NCBI GenBank assembly: GCA_003956705.1
Contig: QZCP01000224.1
Span: forward strand, 124,001-188,000
From: Brevipalpus yothersi
Taxonomy: Eukaryota; Arthropoda; Arachnida; Trombidiformes; Tenuipalpidae
Reading direction: 5' to 3'
Length of the DNA: 64,000 nucleotides
Shown: in pieces, positions 55,801 to 64,000 of the stretch
Layout: every line of letters starts with the position of its first letter
Numbering within the stretch: position 1 is the stretch's first letter
The notes under the pieces: generated by a model
Databases searched by the model: none
What the model was told of the DNA's origin: nothing
The model's input: the letters and a program-made list of their open reading frames with translations, nothing else
Made by a program: the position numbers and the translations under genes

Positions 55801-57888
55801 AAAGTTCTGCAAGCAAACGCAACTATTGCCGAGCAAACTGCTGCACTGAAAAAATTCCTGGAAGACCATCCTGATCTCTTATCATCTCCCAACTTTGCTA
55901 ATGCCTTGACAATGAATAGCTCGTCTATCCCAGCAAACGTAAGTAAAATTGAAATTTTATCAGAATTTAGTTGGATATTCATTCGTCTTCTCACTCTAGA
56001 CCCAGCTTCTTGAGCTGCCAGACAGTCGACGTAGAGGCCGTCGATCAAAGGCAGAACCCGCTGCTCAAACTTCCTCCGGTCTACAAGGTATAACAGGCAA
56101 TGAGAATGTTCCTGTAATCAATCGTATTACTGGTAAAAAGGTAAGTTTTTTCTCATTTATAATTTCAAATTTCACTTCTAACTATAATTTTTTTATTAGC
56201 TTTCCGGAAGTAAAGCTCCAGTATTTAAACATCTCACCGAATGGTTGGAGAAAAATCCTGGATTCGAAGTTGATCCTCGATGGGCTAATATGATGCGAGA
56301 GAAGATCCCCCAACTAGATCCTCAATTTAAGACTCCGGTAAGTCTTGAATTACTTCTCTCTTGAGGATTACTCAGAAGAAGCTAATCTCTAAATATTTTT
56401 TACAGAGTGGTCAACCTCCGATTTCTGCCAGCGGAACAAGTAGTATAAGAACACGGACTAGTGATCGTCGATTAAGTGATTCAAGTGCCAGTAGCTCTAA
56501 TTCTCAGAGTAGTCATCATGGTAGTAGTTCGAGGCGCTCTACAGCAGCTTCTCTGCTAGCTCAAAATGCATCGCAACTAAACAATCCAACTTCTCTTGCA
56601 TCTTCTTCGGCAACCACTAGCTCTAGTTTCGGATTCCCATCTGCATCGCTCAATTCTCTTGGCTTAAACGCCGCCAGTCTTTTGTCTAGTTTTCCATCCA
56701 TGAAAATGTTTATGGAACCAGGTGGTCTAGCTTCTGGTGGAACTCCAGCATCAAGTTCTGCTCGGCAAAGCTCGACAACTTCAACATCTACCACTTCATC
56801 TGCCTCCAATTCCGGTGCAAACGCACCGATGTTCTATCCTTTCGGTGGTCTTGGTTTCAGTAATTCCCTTCTATTTCCTGGACTTAACATTCCTGGGTTA
56901 CCTCCTGGCTTCCCTCTGACCGGAATGCCTGGAATGGGTGGAGATGGTGCCTCCACCTCAGGTGGTAACACTGCCAGTAGCAATAAAAAAGACAAAGATC
57001 ATTCCTCTAGCTCTTCAAGTCATGAAAAAACTAAAGGTAGTGATAAATCAGGCTCGAATTGTGGAAGTGGTGGTAAATCGAAAACATCTAATCGCAATCT
57101 TCAGAATACAAATGCAAATGCGAGCAATCTGTATAATGCTGCTGCTGCCGCATTGCCTTTGTTTTATCCAAACCCCACCAATTTTCTCTACAATCCATTG
57201 GCATTGAGTGGTTTTCCTGGTTTATCCTCACCGTTTGCCTCCTTGGCTCAAAGTGGCCTTATGAATGGTCTCGGTGGATTGACTTCTGCCCTTAGTGGGG
57301 CAGCAACACCCACCACACAATCAAATACGTCTTCACATTCTAAATCGTCCTCTAAATCGGGTCCTTCATCCGACTCTTCCAAAACATCAGCCAAAAACTC
57401 GCCAAGTGGACATGGCAGAGGGACAAGTAACTTAACATCTCAAAAGTAGGTTGTTTTTCTCTTTTGAATGTAACATCAAATTCTAACGAACTTTCCCTCT
57501 CCACAGATCATCGAACAAGACCTCTAGTTTACTTAACACTGCTGCTGCTGCTCAAGGACTTGGTCTACCTGTAAATCCATCTGCTCTTCTGTCTGCTAGT
57601 GGCGAAAACTTAACAACTCCAATGGCCTCCAGTATTTCCACTATGTCTGGAATGGGTGACTCTGATGATGATAGTCTCAAATCATTGATGGGTCAAGAAG
57701 ACGATGAGGACGACCTCAATGGTGACATGGACGATAATGATCTCAATGAGAATATTGACACTGACTCTGATTATGAAGCGACTCTTAAGAAAAAGCCAAA
57801 AACATCTCCAATGACTAAAGGCTCTGATTCACGAGAAGCTCGTCGTGAGGCTCGAAAAAACAGTTCAAAATCTGGAGATGCGAGTTGA
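40100..57888 (+). CDS. kis: Kismet / CHD6-9-family chromatin remodeller
   Basis: Ten exons: 40100..42188, 45208..49396, 49474..51825, 51891..54543, 54619..54685, 54767..55938, 56000..56140, 56200..56337, 56406..57445 and 57507..57888. The sum is 4741 codons in one closed frame. The first ~1000 residues are Ser/Gln/Pro-rich. An AT-hook-like GRPKKDP lies near residue 1041. Chromodomain 1 (YYVKYKNLSYLHCEW) is near 1735. Chromodomain 2 is split by an acidic insertion, its second part (HYLVKWRGLPYEESTWE) near 2005. The SNF2 ATPase has DEMGLGKTIQS near 2100, DEAH near 2211 and a helicase C domain near 2400-2520. SANT-like segments lie near 2730 and 3080. A BRK domain spans exons 7-8. The length lies between vertebrate CHD7 and Drosophila Kismet-L. 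The ATG at 40100 was chosen as the first in the frame. AATAAA is at 58407-58412. Confidence 0.93.
42189..45207 (+). other. kismet intron 1, rich in purine microsatellites
   Basis: A 3-kb intron (A|GTAAGT to tttcag|CA), far longer than the other introns here (mostly 50-80 nt). It holds several GA-rich tracts on the + strand and a GT tract at about 42962-42981. Frames inside these tracts are not genes. Its size suggests regulatory content, but no specific element was recognised. Confidence 0.75.
43273..43327. repeat. (GA)n microsatellite
   Basis: About 27 GA dinucleotides within a longer AGA-rich purine stretch from about 43195. Confidence 0.95.
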
Positions 57889-58856
57889 TCATGATACTAA
57901 TCGTGATTGATATGTAATTAAGCATTTATAAATAAGACTCATTTTGCACATCTGCACGAGGAACGATCGAAAAAAAATTGATGGTTGATTTTGTTGATTT
58001 TTGTCTCTATTGAGATTCGCTATCCCCGATATTTACTGAGAGAAATCATAAGAAAAAGGAAATTATGATCATGACCCACGAGCATCCAAACTGATCTACA
58101 AAACATTTGGATACTTGATCAAGTCATCATTACCCCCTCCATTTTTTGATCCAAGATCTTGTCTCTACAACTCTCATGCCTGGAACTTAACCTATCTCTC
58201 TTTCTCATCAAAACTCCTTCCTTCTTCCCTTTCTCTTGATCTTGGTCATGTTTGGTAGTGATGAATTCGTGGATCAAACACTCATTGTATCATCTCCTCT
58301 CTTGGACCATAATTATTTAATGGCGCATTTCTCTCTCTCTCTTTCTCTCTTCTCTCATCCTGCTGAATTCATCTCATATCCTTTGTATTTCTCCAAATCT
58401 CATAGGAATAAAACGAATCATTAAATATGTGATTTACTTAGACTTGATCATCTTCTGATTTCACTTCATGTTTCCTGGAAACCTATAGCTTTGGGGTATC
58501 TTCATATAGTGGGGACGCATTGGAATGAATATGAAGCAATGAGGTAGAATCGGAACAGCAGTTTCCGAAAAAATTTTTTTGTTCAATGAGGAGAGGAGTA
58601 TAATTTACAGAATGTACATCTTCAGCTAGCCTGACGCTATGATTGGAATATATTAATGACGATGAAGGTATAGCAAAAAGCGTCAAGAATTTTAGACATC
58701 AGATGAAATGAGGTATCTAAAGATATTGCAATAGATGCCTTTTCTGTAATGATTTATGATAGAACTATAGAAATACGCTGCATGGCATAAAATGAATGCA
58801 TGAGGGGGATGAAATTAATTTTCAGCTCATCCAAATTTCATAGATTTGATGCATTA
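57889..58856. other. convergent 3' region, kismet and AF10
   Basis: 3' UTRs of the two tail-to-tail genes. The kismet poly(A) signal candidate is at 58407-58412, giving a 3' UTR of about 520 nt. No other gene is seen. Confidence 0.65.
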
Positions 58857-61800
58857 TCATCTCTTCTCTGGACTTCTAATGCATGATGATGATGTGAAGG
58901 AGGATGAGGTGCTTTGAGAAGGATTTTGGAAATTTTGAGAGAGCATTTGAAATATGGAAGCATCATGAGGGTTATCGGGTAAATTGTTATACTGAGGTGG
59001 GATAGTAGTTGGGAAAACACTCATTCGAGATGCTAGATCTCCGTTCATTGGAAACTGAGAATTCGAACGATGATGATTCCCGATTGACATAGCAGTCGCG
59101 GGGCTTGATCGTGGACTTTTTCCATCAAAAACATTGACCGGAGATGGATTGGCTCCAGAATTGGTCGATGGGAAGCTTAAAGGAGAACTTGAGACAGAGT
59201 TTGTAGAGCCATTTTGTTGCGATAAATTTGGCATCAGTGGTGCACCAAGAGAACTTTGATTGGTGGGAATGAGATTATGAGTGCCGTTCAGAGGAATCCG
59301 AAGACGAGAATTCACAGCAACTAGATGATCACGTCGAGAAACCAGCTGTCTCAGCTGATCTTCGAGTCTATCATTTTCAGATCTTAACTGGAAGAGACAA
59401 GAGAGAAGAGCAGCGATATCGAAGTTCTGAACTTGTTCTATCATCATTGAGGCACTCTCGTTCCATTGTCTCTCTAAAAGCTGCTCAAGAGTGCGTGGAG
59501 ACTCGTTTACTCTACAAAAAAAGATGATATTATATATTAAGAGAGATTCGAAAAATTGGCGATCGAGAACAGAGTAATGACTCACTCTTTTGGTGGGCAA
59601 GATATCTTGGAGGTAGGTGGAGGCGGAATAGCGAAATCTTTCAAAGGTTTAGATGGAAACCGATCAACTGGCAGTGAGTCAGACACTTCTGAATTAATAC
59701 TTTGCGAAGACTCAAGGTCTCGAGTTCGATTGTTAGATGAATCAGATGACTTAGGCTTGCTTGGAGGAGGTGATTTTTCTCGAGCATCCGAATCGTCACT
59801 GAATTGGCCAAAATTATGAGATTATAAGATTATATTGAGAATATTCAAATTCAAATGGTTATCTATCACAATTGTATTCCACTACTTACCCATCCGAATC
59901 TGAATCAACTTCTTTTGGGGTCAGTTCTTTTTTACGCCTTGGTTTCTTCGGCTTGGAAGCAGGGGTGTCTTTTGTTGACTTGGTAGGATATTGCTTGAGA
60001 GCCCTGAAATTGAATTGAAAATATTGGACGAGTGATTATAGAAAAAGGAGCTAAATAGGCTAGAAGTATTATCATGTCATGGAAAGACGGAAAAAGATAC
60101 AACTGCTTAGTGGAAGAGATTTATCGCAATAATATCCTAGCTCAATGAGGAACAACAATTAGGAAAAGCTATGATTAAGCTGGGTAAATTGATCCTGATT
60201 GTTCAGATTCTCAAGTGTCATAATCATAGAAAGCTATTTAGTTACAAGAGAAAAAAGATTGGGCACTCAGTGATCTAGTCCGTGTGTATTATCTCGATAG
60301 TTAGAAAAAGAGGGAATTTTCAAGAATACAATGAAATTTAAAATTTACCCAGTTGATTGAATAGGTCTCTTGACTGCCTTAGAGGCCTTGGTGGATTTAA
60401 TTTTCTTTGGCAGTGAGGATTTTTCATCCTGCTCCTTTTCCCTATCTAGACTGGTGCTTTTTGTGAGACTCTCTTTATGACCGAAAGATCCATACATAGA
60501 TGAAAAATTCGGTGTTGAATTTGGCGAGGCATTCTGATTGCTTCCAGAATTAGAGTGAAGTGTTGATGCATAATGACTTGCTGTGTTTGCAGAGTTTGTA
60601 CGATTATTAGCCGTGGTAGAGTCTTTACAATTAACCGGGTTGGGAGATGCTGAAGGGGCGAGTGGAGATTGCGATGCTGATGAAGTTATCGATGCAGTAC
60701 TCGTGCGTTTCTTCTTATCAGACTTGACACGTTCATCGAGAGTGGATTCCATCATACGTGAGCCTGGAGAAATATTATTTTAGAAGTCTTCTAGTTGTAT
60801 CTCGAGTATGAGTTCAGCTGAGAGTTAGGTTGATCAGATTACTTACCCAACCCAGTATGACCTGTAGAAATGCTTGTGGGACCATTCGGAGTGGAGCTTC
60901 CAGATAAAGAACTAGAAGCTGAGCTATTTGATTTTGAGTTTTTCTTCTTTGGCTGTCTAACAGTGTCACTGGATGAGGCTGTGCCATTTGGTGTAGATGT
61001 GCTCAGCGAGCTTTGAGACCTCTTCTCAGATTCTGGAGTGGAATCAGCTGATGGAACTGGCTTGAAAGCAGGTATTGTCTTGATATTTGAACTGTCTTTC
61101 TTCTGTGGAATTGATCATTGATACATTGAAAGAAAAGGAATGAACTACATGGACAAATTAGACATACCAGTTTTTGATAATGATGTGCACAGTAACCACA
61201 ATATTTGACATTATCGTTATAATTGCTTTTCTCTTCACACAAGAGACCGGCTGCTTGGGCACTGATTGAGAAAAAAATGGTCAGTCTTCTAAAGTTTTTT
61301 ATTTCCTGGTAAAATAGAAAATTGTCCGTAGCTTACCAAGTAACGTGAAAGTTCTGTTTACATCCAGGTTTATTGCACTGCATACATGCTCCAATGGAGG
61401 CTTTGCTTTCTTTACCTTGCTCTTCACAAATGTAGCACGTTTTATGATATCGATCAGGTGGAATCATGGCCAATAGGATCGGTTCCATGGTGACTACGTC
61501 CTCGAATCGAACTTCGGGAATGTATAGTGCGCACACAACATGAGCCCAGCCATGATTATCGGTCTTTTTCAGGGCACCATCTTTGGAAGGACATAGTTCA
61601 CATCTCTGTTGAATTGAACAGATTGGTCAGTTGAGGCTTTTGTAAGTGATAATCATAAAGATATTGGAATGAATCAATGAATTTTTTCCATGTTTTCTCT
61701 TTTCAGAACGAATTTGAAATCAAGAATGCGCAGTCACTCTTCAGTAATAGTGTGACACAGTACATTGCCATTAGAAAGACAATGGCAATAGTTACCGTTC

Positions 61801-62436
61801 ATTTGATACATTGTGAAAATAGTAATCATTATAGTCTGATTAAAGAGAAAAAATGATGAAAATTTGATGGAGTATGATGTGAATAGGAACTGGAAGAATT
61901 AAACAACACAGGAAAAGGATAATCACAAGTCAAAAGAAGAAAATTTGATCCATCAATCTTACATATTCTTCGCACTCTTGCTCTGATTTTTGATGAACTC
62001 TGGATTTAACACTTTTGTTATGCTTCTAGTGAGCCATTGAAAAATGTAGAAAAGATAACCAATAAATGTATGAATGAAAAGAAGGAAGAAGAAGAAGAAA
62101 TAAAGAAACAATATAGAAAGTCATAAGGTAACAGTAGTACAACACATCTCTCCAAAGTTGTTAGAGAATTCTGGCGTATTTTCTTCGGTCTTCAAAATTA
62201 TTATCAACTGCACATTTGAATATTATTTTACTTACTACTCTAGCTTGTCTCTCTTGACTTTCACATTTTCGACAAAACCATGGTCCTTGAGGAACACTCA
62301 CAATACCGTAGCACGCTTGATGCACAGCAACATTACACTGATGTCCATCACAATAGACCAGCGGATTTTCGGCCCAACCTCTTTCATCACTACACACACA
62401 GCATCCGCCGACCATTTCCTTCATTTTGTTAGACAT
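58857..62436 (-). CDS. Alh: AF10/AF17 (MLLT10/MLLT6), Drosophila Alhambra homologue
   Basis: Eight exons in transcription order: 62436..62236, 61605..61337, 61261..61168, 61102..60847, 60763..60349, 60003..59890, 59798..59586 and 59511..58857. The frame closes at 738 residues. Exons 1-3 encode the PHD finger-zinc knuckle-extended PHD module: CCVCSDERGWAENPLVYCDG, VHQACYGIVSVPQGPWFC, CELCPSKDGALKKTDNHGW, TCYICEEQGKESKASIGACM and NVKYCGYCAHHY. In AF10 this module reads unmodified H3K27. A basic Ser-rich linker follows, then the octapeptide-motif and leucine-zipper region EQLLERQWNESASMMIEQVQ that recruits DOT1L, leading to H3K79 methylation. It is somewhat shorter than vertebrate AF10. It is transcribed towards kismet. 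Confidence 0.93.
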
Positions 62437-63693
62437 TTTACATCAGGAAGATAGTATAGTTTAGGCATTAAATCACGATTAAATTGTTTAATTAATCAAG
62501 CCAAATATTTTCACTTTCTCTCTCTCTCTCTTTCTTTCTCTCTGTGTGTGTTTTCATAAATTAAATGATATATTTATGAATGGCTATAGTAAATATGTTT
62601 TTCTTTTCTATCGATGATTGCACACGATAAACACTGTGCTCATGTTGATGATCACATTCATTTAACTATTCAATGCATACTTGAATACACATGATGATCA
62701 TTGTTTGTATACTGAAATTAATTTTTCCCCACAAAAGACTAGGACAAAAGACAAAATATATGTATATATGATAATAATAATGATCAATATAAATAAATAA
62801 AGTGATGTTTTTGTATCTTGAGAATCCAAAAGACAATTTTCAAGGCGCATGAGCAATAGACTACTTTTCCCCATCCAAAAGATGGAGAATGTTCGGTGAC
62901 TTCTGGGAATACCTTTGAATAGAGGTATGTAATGCTGCATACCTGCAGCATACCGTCTTGCAAGATGGGCCACTTTTCAATCCAATCATGTACCATTATA
63001 TTGGAGGAATGTGTGTTGAGGAAAAATTTTCTCCCTCCTTGATTGAGAATCGAAATGATATTCGGCATGTCTTGTGGTGTCAATCAACAGTATTCAAGAA
63101 CGATCACAGCAGCGATCTCGTTCTGTATAGCTAGCGGCTAATTTTAGTGAGAAGCTTTTGCTAATGTTTCATTATTTACCGCTATTTCGATGGATATCAT
63201 GAATGTTACTCTCATAAACTTGATCAATGGAAAGAATTTTTTGGGAAAGCTGTGGCTCGCAGGGGCTTTGTCAGTGTCATAGGTGTTCGGATGCATTTTT
63301 CTCTGTCCGCCGTTTATTAGACTGACGAATGAATGAGTTGTAAAAAAATTTGCTGTCAAGATAGCCTCTGATAAATGGTCAGCGAGACTGTGAAGATTTT
63401 GTGGGGGAAAAAATTTTTTGTTCTCATGCTGATTTTTCTCCACAGGGAAATAGCACCCTCATTGATTTATTTCGAATGAGATATAAAGCATTTTGATTGT
63501 TGTTGAAGAAGAAAAGCGAGAGAAAAAGATGAAGTTGGAAACCTTAATGGTCAATGGGGTCAATTGAATGACCGTACATAGTTTCGAAAAGTTATTCATT
63601 TATCACGGATTTGTCTATAGCTCTCTCACCGATTTTCTACATAATATTTATTACTAGATGTTCAGTTCACATGGTGGAAAACTTGCTGGATAC
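62437..63693. other. non-coding interval, AF10 upstream and GET4 3' flank
   Basis: It holds a CT-rich tract (about 62516-62540) just upstream of the AF10 start. Frames at 62698-62973, 62784-63083 and 63144-63443 (-) have no domain or splice support and overlap each other. Confidence 0.6.
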
Positions 63694-63999
63694 TTAGTCC
63701 AGATCTTCGCCGCCGGTAACAGTTCTTGGTTGCTGTTGAGCAGCCGGTTGACTCTCATTACTTTGCTGAGTGTTGGATGAATTTTCCTCATCAACCATTT
63801 CTTCATCACCTTCTTCCATGAAAGATTGCAAGAAATTGTTCAGGAAGCCACCGAAACCACTGCGATTCTGGGGTGGCTTGATACCAAAGTACAATTCACC
63901 AATGCGAATCAGGTATTCCTTGTACGATGGATCACGTTTGAGTACCACCGAATAAAGCTCACATAGCAGAGTGAAATTTGATGATTTACCTCTAATAAG
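63694..63999 (-). CDS. Get4: GET4 (Golgi-to-ER traffic protein 4), C-terminal part
   Basis: The last ~101 codons of a gene that enters from the right edge; the stop is at 63694-63696. The peptide includes FTLLCELYSVVLKRDPSY, then YLIRIGELYFGIKPPQN, the conserved GET4 segment before the C-terminus, then a Gly-Phe stretch and an acidic Gln/Ser tail ending GGEDLD. GET4 pairs with GET5/UBL4A and BAG6 to hand tail-anchored proteins to GET3 for ER insertion. Whether the edge lies inside an exon of normal size cannot be judged. Confidence 0.8.
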   Translation of the reverse strand, partial: LIRGKSSNFTLLCELYSVVLKRDPSYKEYLIRIGELYFGIKPPQNRSGFGGFLNNFLQSFMEEGDEEMVDEENSSNTQQSNESQPAAQQQPRTVTGGEDLD

Positions 64000-64000
64000 G

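Noticed and set aside
1..64000. CRISPR arrays, insertion sequences, operons, tRNA or rRNA genes
   Set aside because: The window is eukaryotic; no array, transposase, terminal inverted repeats or recognisable tRNA/rRNA sequence was seen.

Overview
The window is animal nuclear DNA: AT-rich, with short GT-AG introns, densely packed genes on both strands, and animal-specific families (a SARA endosomal adaptor, a CARD caspase, a Kismet/CHD7 remodeller, an AF10 homologue). A large family of small two-Ig 'cassettes', each with its own start, signal peptide and terminal splice donor, matches the chelicerate shortened-Dscam (sDscam-beta) design. Together with a CYP2-clan P450 and the compactness, this points to a mite, most likely a spider mite such as Tetranychus. 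The species is an inference; no search was run.

Layout. 3-382: last exons of a Piwi-clade Argonaute. 1.1-33.0 kb: twelve sDscam-beta-like cassettes, called A to L here. A-D (1.1, 9.3, 13.3, 14.6 kb) are on the + strand and E-L (22.7-33.0 kb) on the - strand, so the two arrays face each other. Ordinary genes lie among and between them: an NRF-6-like acyltransferase (-), Sara (+), a P450 (-), TMEM138 (+), a small membrane protein of unknown identity (-), a CARD initiator caspase (-) and a DNAJB12/14-type ER co-chaperone (+). 34.1-39.1 kb, all -: zeta-class GST, an arylsulfatase B-type sulfatase and ARP6. 40.1-57.9 kb (+): a ten-exon kismet/CHD7 gene of about 4740 codons. 58.9-62.4 kb (-): an eight-exon AF10/Alhambra gene, tail to tail with kismet. 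63.7 kb to the edge (-): C-terminus of GET4.

The cassettes are the main point of interest. In every one the exons after the signal-peptide exon are exactly 282, 120 and 171 nt, and each ends in phase 1 at a consensus 5' splice site. No Fn3, transmembrane or cytoplasmic 'constant' exon is visible in the window on either strand. Each terminal donor is followed 28-53 nt later by a conserved element (consensus KGYGCTTTCGAGT), often preceded by a second GTAAG, and then by an AATAAA. Nine cassettes have a TGCGC-centred motif, usually joined to an E-box, about 100-180 nt upstream of their ATG. Cassette pairs C-D and H-G look like an inverted duplication that includes their introns. The simplest reading is a promoter-choice adhesion-receptor system whose cassettes join constant exons elsewhere, plausibly by RNA-pairing-guided trans-splicing as I recall being reported for spider mite sDscam-beta, with short secreted two-Ig isoforms as a possible second product.

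kismet, AF10 and ARP6 are all chromatin regulators. Kismet here carries an acidic insertion of about 190 residues inside its second chromodomain. Exon coordinates below were derived by hand from splice consensus and reading-frame closure; the summed frames close for every multi-exon gene that is complete in the window.
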